From Izhakiella australiensis (lineage in GTDB: Bacteria; Pseudomonadota; Gammaproteobacteria; Enterobacterales; Enterobacteriaceae), in assembly GCF_002006995.1 (NCBI RefSeq), contig NZ_MRUL01000005.1, forward strand, positions 186,001-250,000: a stretch of DNA of 64,000 nt, in the 5' to 3' direction. The notes under the pieces were generated by a model, which saw nothing but the letters and a program-made list of their open reading frames with translations, ran no database searches and was not told the origin of the DNA. The position numbers and the translations under genes were made by a program. Below, piece after piece: positions 1 to 8,509 of the stretch; the stretch's first letter is position 1, and each line of letters opens with the position of its first letter.

Positions 1-42
1 GCTTGGATGCAGCCATAAAATTTCCGATTTTGATGAATAATT

Positions 43-93
43 TCCCGCAGTAAGCGGGAGAGGGGGAGAAGGTAGCGCACGTATCTTCTCCCC
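43..93. repeat. Two hairpins downstream of pstS
   Basis: Two perfect inverted repeats follow the pstS stop. One has six-base arms at 43-48 and 54-59 with a five-base loop. The other has nine-base arms (GGGGAGAAG at 63-71, its complement at 85-93) with a 13-base loop. No T-run follows on the minus strand, so they resemble mRNA-stabilising structures between pstS and the next pst gene more than a terminator. That role is inferred; the next gene lies outside the window. Confidence 0.5.
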
Positions 94-147
94 GGCTCAT
101 CCCCTGCCAACGGCGCAGAGGATGATGGTTCAGTCAGCAGAGACGAC

Positions 148-1170
148 TTACTGCGTTTTAACGTTAGCTTTCCACGCGTCGCGAATCTGTTTAACCACCG
201 ACTCCGGCAGAGAGGCGTAATCCAGCTTAGTCGTCGCTTCGCCGCCGTTTTTGTAAGCCCAGTCGAAGAATTTAAGCACTTCGGCCGCCTTCGCTTTATC
301 CTGCGGCTCTTTATAAACCAGGATGAAAGTCGTTGAGGAGATAGGCCAGGCGTTGTCGCCTTTCTGGTTGGTCAGGTCCTGAGCAAAAGATTGACTCCAG
401 TCAGCGCCTTTGGCCGAATCGCTAAAGCTCTTCTCACTCGGAGAAATGGCTTTGCCGTCAGCATCAACCAGTTTGGTGTAGGTCAGGTTGTTCTGTTTAG
501 CATAGGCATACTCTACGTAGCCAATGGAGCCAGGCAAACGCTGTACGAAGGCGGCGACGCCATCATTGCCTTTACCGCCCACGCCGACCGGCCAGTTTAC
601 GGTGTTGCCTTTGCCGATTTTGCTCGCCCAGTCGCTGCTGACTTTAGACAGGTAGCTGGTGAATACGAAAGAGGTACCGGAGCCGTCAGCGCGGCGAACC
701 ACGTTAATATTGCTGTCCGGCAGTTTTACGCCCGGGTTGAGCTTAGTGATTGCCGGGTCGTTCCACTTTTTAATCGTACCCAGATAAATGTCGCCGAGGG
801 TTTTACCGTCCAGCGTCAGCTCGCCCGGTTTGATGCCCGGAACGTTAACCGCCAGTACCACGCCGCCGATAACGGTCGGAAACTGGAACAGGCCGTTTTT
901 CTGTAAATCTTCATCGCTCATCGGCGCATCTGACGCACCAAAATCAACGGTTTTAGCAATAATTTGCTTAACGCCGCCAGAAGAACCGATTCCCTGATAG
1001 TTTACCTGGTTGCCAGTAGCCTTGTTGTAAGCCGCGGCCCACTGGTTATAGACTGGCGCCGGGAAAGTACCGCCGGCACCTGTCAGATTCGTTGCTGCGA
1101 ACGCCGAAGCCGCGCTCATAGAAAGAGAAACTGCAACGATCTGCGCCAGGTTTTTTTGCATCAGTGTCAT
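148..1170 (-). CDS. pstS: PstS, phosphate ABC transporter substrate-binding protein
   Basis: This is the periplasmic phosphate-binding subunit of the high-affinity PstSCAB importer, which also signals phosphate status to PhoR through PhoU. The protein has 340 residues. It opens with a Sec signal peptide (basic start, hydrophobic stretch, AlaPheAla cleavage site near residue 25). The mature part starts with a glycine-rich phosphate loop ([16 protein letters not shown]), followed by IGSSGGV and RADGSGTS, the family's phosphate-contacting segments. Length and sequence match E. coli PstS (346 residues). The ATG at 1170 follows a strong Shine-Dalgarno (GGAGGGAAC). Two Pho boxes lie upstream, so PhoB control under phosphate starvation is expected. 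pstCAB-phoU would continue to the left of the window. Confidence 0.97.
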   Translation of the reverse strand: MTLMQKNLAQIVAVSLSMSAASAFAATNLTGAGGTFPAPVYNQWAAAYNKATGNQVNYQGIGSSGGVKQIIAKTVDFGASDAPMSDEDLQKNGLFQFPTVIGGVVLAVNVPGIKPGELTLDGKTLGDIYLGTIKKWNDPAITKLNPGVKLPDSNINVVRRADGSGTSFVFTSYLSKVSSDWASKIGKGNTVNWPVGVGGKGNDGVAAFVQRLPGSIGYVEYAYAKQNNLTYTKLVDADGKAISPSEKSFSDSAKGADWSQSFAQDLTNQKGDNAWPISSTTFILVYKEPQDKAKAAEVLKFFDWAYKNGGEATTKLDYASLPESVVKQIRDAWKANVKTQ

Positions 1171-1246
1171 GTTCCCTCCACGGGAGTGATGTTTAATATT
1201 TTTGTGCCGTTTCAGAATAATTAGGAATTGCTGCAGGAGGGAAAAT

Positions 1247-1297
1247 AGGACAGTTTAGTGACAGTAAAATGTACCTAATATTACAGATTTGTGACAG
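1247..1297 (-). promoter_or_regulatory. Tandem Pho boxes upstream of pstS
   Basis: Read on the minus strand there are two 18-base PhoB-binding sequences: CTGTCACAAATCTGTAAT (1280-1297) and CTGTCACTAAACTGTCCT (1247-1264). Both match the CTGTCAT-AAAT-CTGTCA(C/T) consensus, and their starts are 33 bases apart, three helical turns. They explain phosphate-starvation induction of pstS. The divergent gene starting at 1316 begins only 18 bases from the distal box, so PhoB may also affect that promoter. Confidence 0.85.
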
Positions 1298-1315
1298 CCA
1301 GTGGAGAGTAAAACA

Positions 1316-1618
1316 ATGAGCGGAACGGTTCGTGAGATACTGCAGTACCAGCTTAAGGCCGGTGCGGGCGCGGCTTTTCATCAGATCATGCTGACACAAA
1401 GCCTGCCGCTACACCGCGCGGCGGGAATTGAGCTGAAATATAGCGGTATTTCGCTGATTGATGAAGATCGCTATTGCCTGATAAGAGAGTTTAACTCCGT
1501 CGAAGAGATGCACGCATCCCTTGAGGCCTTTTACGCCAGCGAGGCCTGGCTTTGCGGGCCGCGCCAGCAGATTATCGCCGCGATTGAATCAAGCCACCGG
1601 GTTATTATTGCCGGCTAA
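1316..1618 (+). CDS. NIPSNAP-like small protein
   Basis: This gene encodes a 100-residue protein divergent from pstS. It has the look of a NIPSNAP/dimeric alpha-beta-barrel protein: an opening VREILQYQLK beta strand, a helix (AAFHQIMLTQSLPLH), a central strand pair ending in DRYCLIREF, a helix (EEMHASLEAFYASEAW) and a final strand. The start at 1316 is preceded by GGAGAG; an in-frame GTG at 1301 would add five residues but lies upstream of that site. No enzymatic function can be assigned. It is followed 22 bases later by a GNAT gene on the same strand, so the two may be co-transcribed. Confidence 0.7.
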   Translation: MSGTVREILQYQLKAGAGAAFHQIMLTQSLPLHRAAGIELKYSGISLIDEDRYCLIREFNSVEEMHASLEAFYASEAWLCGPRQQIIAAIESSHRVIIAG

Positions 1619-1640
1619 CAGCCAACCTTTTAGGGAAATT

Positions 1641-2138
1641 ATGAATAGCTTCAGGATAGGTGAACTCAGCAGTCGCGACGCCGCGGCTTACCGCGAAATC
1701 AGACTTGAAGCGCTACGGCTTCATCCTGATGCATTCGGCGCATCCTTTGAAAATGAAACCCAGCAGCCGGAATCCTTCTTTGCCGCACGCCTGACGTCCA
1801 ACCGCGTTTTTGCTGGCTACGATAGCGAAAACCGGCTACAGGGCATCATTGGTCTCAATGTCAGCCCCTCGCCTAAAATGCGCCACATTACCCACCTCTG
1901 GGGTATGTACGTCCGGGCTGAAATGCGCGGTAGCGGGCTTTCCAGAGAACTTGTTGCCGCAGCGATACAAGCGGCTCATGGCAGCAAAACGATTAAACTT
2001 TCGGTAGGCGCCAGCAATCATGCAGCGCAGGCGCTTTATCGTTCGTCAGGCTTCAAAGTATGGGCGACGGATAGCGCTGCGCTCTGTAGAGATGGCGTAT
2101 ACCTTGATGAATTGCTGATGCGGCTGGACCTGGATTAA
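1641..2138 (+). CDS. GNAT family N-acetyltransferase
   Basis: This is a 165-residue GCN5-related N-acetyltransferase, transferring acetyl from acetyl-CoA to an unidentified amine. The acetyl-CoA-binding motif A is visible as LWGMYVRAEMRGSGLSREL (R-x-x-G-x-G/S pattern), followed by the motif B region LSVGASNHAAQALYRSSGFKVW, where N-x-x-A-x-x-L-Y-x-x-x-G-F is typical of the family. The ATG at 1641 follows TTAGGGAAATT. The ORF can be extended upstream but only by overlapping the preceding gene. The substrate is unknown. Confidence 0.85.
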   Translation: MNSFRIGELSSRDAAAYREIRLEALRLHPDAFGASFENETQQPESFFAARLTSNRVFAGYDSENRLQGIIGLNVSPSPKMRHITHLWGMYVRAEMRGSGLSRELVAAAIQAAHGSKTIKLSVGASNHAAQALYRSSGFKVWATDSAALCRDGVYLDELLMRLDLD

Positions 2139-2219
2139 GAACGTAGCACACATGCGTCGTGAGAGGCACTACTACGCAGATTCTCATGGCCAGGGATGTC
2201 CAAAATAGAGTCCCGGTAG

Positions 2220-2254
2220 CATTAATGCGGCAGCATATAACTGCCACATTAATG
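2220..2254. repeat. 14-base imperfect inverted repeat
   Basis: CATTAATGCGGCAG (2220-2233) and CTGCCACATTAATG (2241-2254) are inverted with one mismatch around a seven-base loop. The structure lies between the convergent GNAT and autotransporter genes. It lacks a clear T-run, but it could end transcription from both sides. Confidence 0.45.
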
Positions 2255-2287
2255 ACCCTGTAGAGGTTTGTGATTTACGCTCACGCA

Positions 2288-4945
2288 TCAGAAACTGTAC
2301 TTAATTCCAAGCATTGCCTCTGAACTGCTGTAACCATTAGCACCCAGCTGTTGCCCCACGCTTCCCCACAAGGCTGTCTGGCTGCTAATCTTACCCTCAA
2401 CCCCCAGCTTAATCTCTGCCAGATTTCTTGCTCCGGCCTGTTTCAGCGACACTCCGTTCATAGCAACACCGTTTTGTTTTATATTATGTAACCAGTCAAC
2501 TTCAACAAATGGCTGGAAAAAACGCCCCTTGTCTTTGTCTGTACGTTTCTGGCCCTGAATAAATGCACGCATACCTACGCGGGTCTGAACATTGTCGTTA
2601 CCCTGCAAACTGATACGGGTACCGTTATCCTCAGTATGGTCTTCCGCCTTAACGCCCATCCAGGTTACCTGCACCTGGGGCTCAAGGAATGTGTAGACCG
2701 GATTATCAGTTGCACCAAACTGACCTGCTGCGAAAGTGTAGCCAGTTTCCAGCGATGCCGTCAGCCCCCGGGATTTGTAGCTCTCTGAAGAAACGCCCTC
2801 CCCGTTCACATGATTATTAAACCAGCTATACATCAACTGACTGTCCACATATGCGCCGGTTTTGTCTACGTCATTCTGATACCAGGTGCCGTACACCCCC
2901 ACACTGTAGCCATCAACTGAGCCTTTTGATGAGTAGCCTGTTATGGAAGACCGGGTATTGTTTTTACTGTTGCCATAGCCAGCCATTACCCCCAGGTGGA
3001 ACAGTCCATGCTCTGAACTGCTTCGCTGCACCAGATCTCCTCCCAGTTGTGCAACATAAGTATTTGCCTGAGTACGGGTCTGACCTGAACTATCGCGAAA
3101 GCGAGTATGCTCACCTGCCTGTCTCAGCCAGAGGCTGGAAAAATCGCCATCCGGTCCCTCAACGTTCATATAGCGATTTTCACCTGCGCGGTCACGCAGT
3201 GAGGTCAGAAACATGGTATTCGCTGCCTGGTTTGCAATGTAACTCCCGGCCTCCGGGCGAACAATGTGATTATCTGGTGTCGGGTCTGGTGTCGGGTCTG
3301 GTGTCGGGTCCGGTTTCAGGCTGCTGTCCAGATACCAGTTTTTCTCACGCTTCAACAACCTGTAGTCATAAGCACCCGCCACAATTCTCCCGTTCTGATT
3401 AAAGACACCATCGGAATTGCCATTGACATGAATAAGCTCAATTCCGTCGATAGTGCTGGCACCACTTCCGCCAGCATTTGTCACAGTTACGCTTGTTGTC
3501 CCTGATGTATCACCGTTAACGATGAGTTTATCTGACAGGGAATTATCTCCTCCCAAAACTGAACGGAAATTCAGGTTACCGTTATTTCCCACATAATTTC
3601 CAACAGTCAGGATCGTACCTGGTGAAGAACCGGAAAGCGATACGTTACCTGCATTGCTCAGCGTATCTGTAACAGATGAATCACGAGTCAATGACAGCGA
3701 GGTACCTGAGGCCAGATTCATGGTAGTCACTCCCGTCATTGTCCCCTGCCAGTTAGTACCGCCGGTCAGATTAATATTCATGGTTCCGGTGTCATTATAA
3801 GCATCACCCACCAGACCGACCCCATCAGCGTTAATATTAAGGGCGCTGTTTTCTCCATCGTTTCTCACCAGTCGGCCACCGCTGTTTGCAAGAAGCTGAC
3901 TGCCATTCAGAACATTTACTGTCGCCTGTCCATTTCCATTTTTGTAGATCGCAGATCTCGATCCATGTACTGACGAATTACTGAGGGTTATTTCACCCGA
4001 AGCATTATCTGCGATTTCAATTCCGAAATTGCCGCCACTGAGTTCAGAATCAGATATTGTGGAACTGAAGTTCAGCAGATGATTACTTCTGCCTGAAAAA
4101 ACCACCGCGTCACCATTTCCCTCAGACGTAAGCCGGGAGCCACGGACGGCCAGCTGTATATCACTGGGTGTGTTGCTGCCTACGAGGGAAGATGAAAAAT
4201 CCAAAATATTCAGATTAGTGGTTAAAGAAGAGTCCTGAATATTAACTAATGTATTCCCACTGACGTCCATGAAAGTATTATCGGCAGACCCGGTCATCCG
4301 GGATAAATTCAGCCTACTGTAGTCACTGGCATTATTCCTGACTGTTATAAGACTTCCAATGGCTCCGTTTACGGATAATTCCACGTTATCAAGTGACAGC
4401 GTGCCAACGTAGTCTGTCAGAGATAAGAGATGTCCCCGGCTCACAGCATCTGGCCTGTTATCTGTCAGCATTATCCGGGAGTTTTTCAGGCTGACGTCAT
4501 TGGCTGTTCCCTGCAGGGCTATAGTGGATGTGGTGGTATTATTCGCTTCACTTTCAATGCTGACATTGCTGAAATTATATGTTCCGCCACTTCCGGAAAT
4601 ATTCAGAGCAGGCTGGTCCTGAGTCTGAATAGTTATATTATCTCCGGTAGTGCCTTCAAAATTGACCGTACTGCCGCTAAGGCTAAGTCTGTTCATTAAT
4701 CCTGAGCCGGTAACATGGGCAGAGGCATCATTCACTGTGAACTGGTTAATGCCAAAGCCGCTACCTCCGGCAGAATTCAAATGCAGCGTGCTCCGGTCAG
4801 AAACACTTACGTCCTGACCATTGAGGTTATCGGTCACATCATGCACCTGACCATCATTATAACTGGCGGCCAACACAGCCCCTGGAGCCCATACAGCCGT
4901 AGCGACGGCAACCCTAAGAAGAAATAATTTAGTCAGTTTTGGCAT
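2288..4945 (-). CDS. Autotransporter outer-membrane beta-barrel protein (type Va secretion)
   Basis: This 885-residue protein is a classical autotransporter. It has an N-terminal Sec signal (basic MPKLTKLF, hydrophobic core, cleavage near VLA-AS), a long Asn/Ser/Thr/Gly-rich passenger with repeated short strands expected of a right-handed beta helix, a Pro-Asp-rich hinge of three DPTP repeats near residue 548, and a C-terminal translocator barrel of about 290 residues ending in IKYSF with the terminal Phe needed for BAM recognition. I see no cysteines, as is usual for such passengers. Nothing marks the passenger as a protease or lipase, so an adhesin or aggregation role is only an inference. 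No strong Shine-Dalgarno precedes the ATG at 4945. An IS91-type remnant upstream hints at acquisition by transfer. Confidence 0.92.
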   Translation of the reverse strand: MPKLTKLFLLRVAVATAVWAPGAVLAASYNDGQVHDVTDNLNGQDVSVSDRSTLHLNSAGGSGFGINQFTVNDASAHVTGSGLMNRLSLSGSTVNFEGTTGDNITIQTQDQPALNISGSGGTYNFSNVSIESEANNTTTSTIALQGTANDVSLKNSRIMLTDNRPDAVSRGHLLSLTDYVGTLSLDNVELSVNGAIGSLITVRNNASDYSRLNLSRMTGSADNTFMDVSGNTLVNIQDSSLTTNLNILDFSSSLVGSNTPSDIQLAVRGSRLTSEGNGDAVVFSGRSNHLLNFSSTISDSELSGGNFGIEIADNASGEITLSNSSVHGSRSAIYKNGNGQATVNVLNGSQLLANSGGRLVRNDGENSALNINADGVGLVGDAYNDTGTMNINLTGGTNWQGTMTGVTTMNLASGTSLSLTRDSSVTDTLSNAGNVSLSGSSPGTILTVGNYVGNNGNLNFRSVLGGDNSLSDKLIVNGDTSGTTSVTVTNAGGSGASTIDGIELIHVNGNSDGVFNQNGRIVAGAYDYRLLKREKNWYLDSSLKPDPTPDPTPDPTPDNHIVRPEAGSYIANQAANTMFLTSLRDRAGENRYMNVEGPDGDFSSLWLRQAGEHTRFRDSSGQTRTQANTYVAQLGGDLVQRSSSEHGLFHLGVMAGYGNSKNNTRSSITGYSSKGSVDGYSVGVYGTWYQNDVDKTGAYVDSQLMYSWFNNHVNGEGVSSESYKSRGLTASLETGYTFAAGQFGATDNPVYTFLEPQVQVTWMGVKAEDHTEDNGTRISLQGNDNVQTRVGMRAFIQGQKRTDKDKGRFFQPFVEVDWLHNIKQNGVAMNGVSLKQAGARNLAEIKLGVEGKISSQTALWGSVGQQLGANGYSSSEAMLGIKYSF
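3276..3311. repeat. Tandem 12-base repeat encoding the autotransporter hinge
   Basis: Three consecutive 12-base units of GGTGTCGGGTCT (the last ends in CC) encode the DPTP repeats that join passenger and barrel. Because the unit is a multiple of three, slippage would lengthen or shorten the hinge without breaking the frame. Confidence 0.8.
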
Positions 4946-5390
4946 AATTTGTTACCAGAATGTGCATTTAAAAGAACCAGCTTGATCATTCATCTTTAGT
5001 GAAGACGCGACAGTGAAGATAAATGGTTTACTGATATATGTTTCTAACTATGTATAAATAGTTCAGAATGTGGATTATTAGAAAAAAGGCAGTTATTTCA
5101 ACTCAATTAAAAGCAAAAATGCAGAATAAAAAACTAAAAATCAACAAACATATGATATTACTTATTGATTTTAAAGAAAAAATTATATTTTCACTCTGGA
5201 TTACGTGCCGTGAGACCAGGCAGGACAGAAACAATTTCGTTTAATTATTGTTTAGTGTGTAAGCAATTATTTTAATTTTGTCCCAGCGGCTTTATGCTTT
5301 CAGAGTTTAGATTTGGGGCTGAATGGAATACTGAACTTATTGGGTCCTCCCCGATCATGAAATGAGACCATCAACACAAACGATAAATGT
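4946..5390. other. AT-rich intergenic region upstream of the autotransporter
   Basis: About 445 bases without a gene. The part nearest the autotransporter start is strongly AT-rich and must hold its promoter, but I could not single out a convincing -35/-10 pair. The right-hand end (from about 5340) leads into the transposase remnant described next. Confidence 0.5.
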
Positions 5391-5591
5391 TAATAAGAAG
5401 AGATTATCGGATGCTGCATCAGCCACATCCCTGTCCATCCTTTTAAAATGGTGTGTTATTATGGTTTTTTATCCAGCCGCAAGCGGGGCTCTTTGCTGCC
5501 AAAAGTTTATGAAGCCCTGAAAATGGCACCGAAGAGGCCGGATTTTGCGGTACTGATAAAAATTTTGCAGAGGAAATATATTGTTGGGTGA
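5391..5591 (+). pseudogene. IS91-family transposase remnant (C-terminal fragment)
   Basis: The frame from 5397 to the stop at 5591 reads EEIIGCCISHIPVHPF and then KMVCYYGFLSSRKRGSLLPK, followed by VYEALKMAPKRPDF. From memory of the family, this is the end of an IS91/Y2-type transposase, where H-I-P, R-Y-Y-G-F-L, N/S-R-K-R-G and L-L-P-K-V-Y are characteristic. The usual cysteine-rich continuation after it is missing and the frame is closed upstream by stops, so the gene is dead. No intact ends of the element were recognised. It marks a past mobile element between the autotransporter and the MerR/GNAT pair. Confidence 0.6.
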
Positions 5592-5825
5592 GTAAGCTTG
5601 GAATTTGAGCTTTAGATTAAAATGCGTCATGTATAGGCTTATAAATACAAATCAGCGCAAAACCCCGCCATCCGGCTATACCGTTAACAACGAGCCGCAT
5701 TTTGGGGCGCTCTGAAAATACGATTGGATTTCCTGACTATCAAGTCACGCTTGAATCAGCCCGAATTTTATCATCTGACAAGATCTGACTTGCAGAAAGC
5801 CTGACACGTAAGATAATCGGGCCGA

Positions 5826-6335
5826 TCAGCCAAAAGCCGGATGGAAAGTAACGACGCCCTCTGGCAATGCAGCCCCTTCAGTGAGCACCTGAGCCATAAA
5901 ATAATTAGCGGGCACGCCTTCCACCTTAAGATGATGGTGATGATGAAAACCAAATCTGAGGTAATATTCCGCATCGCCTAATACCACCAGGCCATCAATA
6001 TTTCGCCCGGCAAGCATGGCGATGGATTTACGGATCAAGCGACTGCCAATACCCTGCCTCTGTCGGGATGGAGAAACCGATACCGGCGCCAGCGCATGCC
6101 AGTGGGTTGCTCTGCCATCAATGCTGATCGGCGAATAAGCCAGATGACCAATAATGCCGCTGTCATCTTCTGCGACTAATGATAACGTCATGGCCCGTGC
6201 GTCACGTAAGCGGTTAACAATAAGATGTTCGACAGGCGCCTCTCCGGGCTTGTAATGAGGGTGATCGGTAAATGCCAGCAAGGTCAGCGTTTCAATCGCG
6301 TTGATGTCCTGATTTTTTTCTTCTCTGATAATCAT
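5826..6335 (-). CDS. GNAT family N-acetyltransferase (YhbS-like)
   Basis: This is a 169-residue GNAT enzyme. The acetyl-CoA loop is visible as LAPVSVSPSRQRQGIGSRLI (R-Q-R-Q-G-I-G-S), followed by LGDAEYYLRFGF, the pattern of YhbS-type acetyltransferases. An unusual run of five histidines follows (FGFHHHHH). The ATG at 6335 directly follows the stop of the upstream MerR-methyltransferase gene (last base 6337), indicating translational coupling. A longer reading from 6410 would overlap that gene. The substrate is unknown; pairing with a MerR-type sensor suggests a role in tolerance to a small molecule, but this is inference. Confidence 0.85.
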   Translation of the reverse strand: MIIREEKNQDINAIETLTLLAFTDHPHYKPGEAPVEHLIVNRLRDARAMTLSLVAEDDSGIIGHLAYSPISIDGRATHWHALAPVSVSPSRQRQGIGSRLIRKSIAMLAGRNIDGLVVLGDAEYYLRFGFHHHHHLKVEGVPANYFMAQVLTEGAALPEGVVTFHPAFG

Positions 6336-6336
6336 T

Positions 6337-7491
6337 TCAATGTCTCTTTTGCATAATAAAAAACTGATATCCATATTCACCGGGACAGGATTCATGAATA
6401 TCGATTTCATTTTTCAGATCCTGCCAGGCAACCTTATTACTAAGCTGGTTTTGCAGCGCCGCAACACGCTCTTTTAACGGCGTAAGATAGAGCGCCCATG
6501 CCTCTTTACTCATTTCAAAACTAGTCAGAAGTTCATATCCGGAATTTTTAATAAGCATTTTGTTTTGTTCCACCGTCATCATGGCGGGGTAATTTTTTAG
6601 CCAGAATGCCTGCGCCCGTTTATCTGGCTTTTTACTCAGCCAGACCATCTCGCTGACCGCAAGGTATCCCTCCGGCTTGAGATATTTTTTCCATGCCTGT
6701 AATGCATTGCTAAAACCCATGATATAAGCGCTGCCTTCTGACCAGATAAGGTCAAACGCGCCGTTAACAAAAGGCAGTGCGCTCATACTGGCGCAGCAGC
6801 GCACCACTCTGTTGCTCATGTCATCTAATGCGTCCAGATAGCTCAGCTCATTATCCAGCGCAATAATCTGCGCCTGAGTACTGGCTGCCAGCAAGCGGGT
6901 TGCAGCACCCCGACCACAGCCGATTTCGAGAATTTTCTTCGGTAAATCAGGCAGCGAGTTTAACGCGCGTAACGTATCGCTGGCACAACCCGGACCAAGA
7001 CGAGTCAGTCCGGAAAATACATGATTAAAGTCAGCCATATAGGAGTCATGCTCATACATGTTTTTTGACAGAAGGCGGACCCTCTGCGCCTCTTTTTCAT
7101 TAAATCCTTGCGTCTTAATCCAATGCAAATGCGCATCCGGAGAAGCTTTTTCCAGAGAATGATGCCAGGTACGGCTTTCTGACACGCCGAGCATCGCCTC
7201 CAGCAATTTTTTGGCCTGCAACTTAATCGCTATCTCTTTTTCCAGCTGTTGTAATCTTCCGGTTAACAGTTTTTTATCGTTCTTTTGGTCGATACAAGCC
7301 ATGCATTCACGGAGGGTCAATCCTGCGACATGCAGATGGGTAACCAGCCGCAGCCTGCGGACATCTTGTTCGCTGTAGCTACGATAACCATTTGGTAACC
7401 TGATGCCTTTAACGATACCGAGCTTTTCATAGTAAAGTAGCGTCGTGCGTGACAGCCCCACCAGCGCGGCAACCTCTGATATCCGGTACAT
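6337..7491 (-). CDS. MerR-family regulator fused to a SAM-dependent methyltransferase
   Basis: This 384-residue protein joins two domains. Residues 1-70 form a MerR winged helix (YRISEVAALVGLSRTTLLYYEKLG, then the wing NGYRSYSEQDVRRL), followed by a dimerisation coiled coil to about residue 110. The C-terminal half from about residue 170 is a class I methyltransferase with motif I ILEIGCGRGAATRLL and a FDLIWSEGSAYIMGF segment typical of methyltransferase type 11. MerR proteins usually carry a short effector-binding tail, so the methyltransferase here may act as the sensor or as an enzyme in its own right. The start is strongly supported by AGGAGGTAAGGA before ATG. It is coupled to the downstream GNAT gene. 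Confidence 0.88.
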   Translation of the reverse strand: MYRISEVAALVGLSRTTLLYYEKLGIVKGIRLPNGYRSYSEQDVRRLRLVTHLHVAGLTLRECMACIDQKNDKKLLTGRLQQLEKEIAIKLQAKKLLEAMLGVSESRTWHHSLEKASPDAHLHWIKTQGFNEKEAQRVRLLSKNMYEHDSYMADFNHVFSGLTRLGPGCASDTLRALNSLPDLPKKILEIGCGRGAATRLLAASTQAQIIALDNELSYLDALDDMSNRVVRCCASMSALPFVNGAFDLIWSEGSAYIMGFSNALQAWKKYLKPEGYLAVSEMVWLSKKPDKRAQAFWLKNYPAMMTVEQNKMLIKNSGYELLTSFEMSKEAWALYLTPLKERVAALQNQLSNKVAWQDLKNEIDIHESCPGEYGYQFFIMQKRH

Positions 7492-7771
7492 TCCTTACCT
7501 CCTGAAACCAAAGTCTGAACTATGAAGTAGTAGACAGGTCAACACATCAATGCAGGGCAAACAATAAATTTTTAAATATTGATGTGGAAAAAAATCCGGG
7601 AAAAAATGGCTGGGTTATGCCAGTTAATAGTAATATTTCCCGACCCCTTAAAACAGAAATTCCTTTATTATATTAATAATTTGCTAAATATCCGTTTATC
7701 TGTCCAGAAGGTTTTTTATTTTTATAGATCACCCCACTAATTTAATATGGAACACTCATGAAAATGAATCT

Positions 7772-7939
7772 ATGCTCGTTTATTATTCTCGTACTTTTTC
7801 ATCAATTATTATTTATTTTCTTGCCATGGCTGGCAATGGTGCCTATCAGTTTCATCCTACCGCAACGACTGTATTAGTTGTTGTATTTATGTTTGTTTCT
7901 CAGTTTATTGTTACCTCACTGTCATTAAGGAAAAAGTGA
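7772..7939 (+). CDS. Candidate microcin immunity protein (55 residues)
   Basis: This short ORF encodes a 55-residue, very hydrophobic protein: MLVYYSRTFSSIIIYFLAMA, a short polar loop (GNGAYQFHPTA), a second hydrophobic stretch (TTVLVVVFMFVSQFIV) and a basic tail (LRKK). That is a two-helix inner-membrane hairpin. Its stop ends one base before the ATG of the microcin-like gene at 7941. In class II microcin loci (microcin V, E492) a small membrane immunity gene sits immediately upstream of the precursor, so I infer that role. The Shine-Dalgarno is weak. A competing 39-residue ORF in another frame starts at 7758, so the reading frame is not certain. Confidence 0.5.
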   Translation: MLVYYSRTFSSIIIYFLAMAGNGAYQFHPTATTVLVVVFMFVSQFIVTSLSLRKK

Positions 7940-7940
7940 A

Positions 7941-8174
7941 ATGACCAGAGAACTCAACGAAAAAGAACTGCGCTTTGTCGCTGGTGATAATGCTAACTCA
8001 AATTATGAAGGTCAAAGTTGCGTAAGGGCTGTGGTAAAAGGCGCAGCGGCATGTGCAGCCGGAACGGTCGTTGCCAACGGTATTAAAGGTGGTGCCAGCA
8101 TCGCTGCCGATCCTGAAGGCGTCGTGATTGGCGCGGCGGCTGACGCAGCGGCATTGTCAACGATGCCGCGCTGA
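7941..8174 (+). CDS. Putative class II microcin/bacteriocin precursor
   Basis: This 77-residue protein begins with MTRELNEKELRFVAGD, which resembles the double-glycine-type leaders of class II microcins (M-R-x-L-x-x-x-E-L-x-x-V-x-G). Cleavage would fall after Gly15 or Asp16; Asp instead of Gly/Ala/Ser at the second position is atypical. The mature part is rich in Gly and Ala, weakly charged, and has two cysteines (residues 27 and 38) that could form a disulfide. A good Shine-Dalgarno (AAGGAAAAAG) lies just upstream. Dedicated export genes (CvaB-type peptidase ABC transporter) are not in the window, so export would need genes elsewhere. Toxicity is inferred, not shown. Confidence 0.55.
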   Translation: MTRELNEKELRFVAGDNANSNYEGQSCVRAVVKGAAACAAGTVVANGIKGGASIAADPEGVVIGAAADAAALSTMPR

Positions 8175-8509
8175 CGGGTATGCTATCAATAAGTCGTATT
8201 TATTTTTATGTAACGCGTAAAATAAACCGGCAACCAGCAGTGAATAATAGAATTAATAATAAGAATTACCGGACATCTTTGTAGAAATATCTCGACTCTC
8301 TTGAGAAATCTCTCCAAAAACCCATTACTCTGAAAATAAAAACAATAAGAATCATGTAATTATAAAAACAACCCACTAAAAAAACCAACAGCGATAATTT
8401 ACACCAGATTGACGATCATAAAAAATTATTTATTATTTAGCTCCCCTGACTGGCAGGGGAACCGGCTCCATGAAGAGTGGGGATGATAATATTTAAGAAT
8501 ATTCATATC
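8175..8509. other. AT-rich intergenic region with a hairpin
   Basis: About 335 bases between the microcin-like gene and the chaperone-like gene, mostly AT-rich. The one clear structure is a perfect hairpin at 8442-8460 (TCCCCTG, five-base loop, CAGGGGA) some 50 bases before the next ATG. It has no T-run, so it may be a leader structure or a weak terminator for the microcin transcript. Confidence 0.45.

Noticed and set aside
5931-5960. Five-histidine run in the GNAT protein as an engineered tag
   Set aside because: It lies inside the conserved fold after the FGF motif, with natural codon mixture and normal flanks, so it is a natural sequence.
7758-7877. 39-residue hydrophobic ORF overlapping the candidate immunity gene
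   Set aside because: It has a slightly better ribosome-binding site but ends early, while the other frame runs up to the microcin start and gives a two-helix protein. I kept the alternative as an uncertainty.
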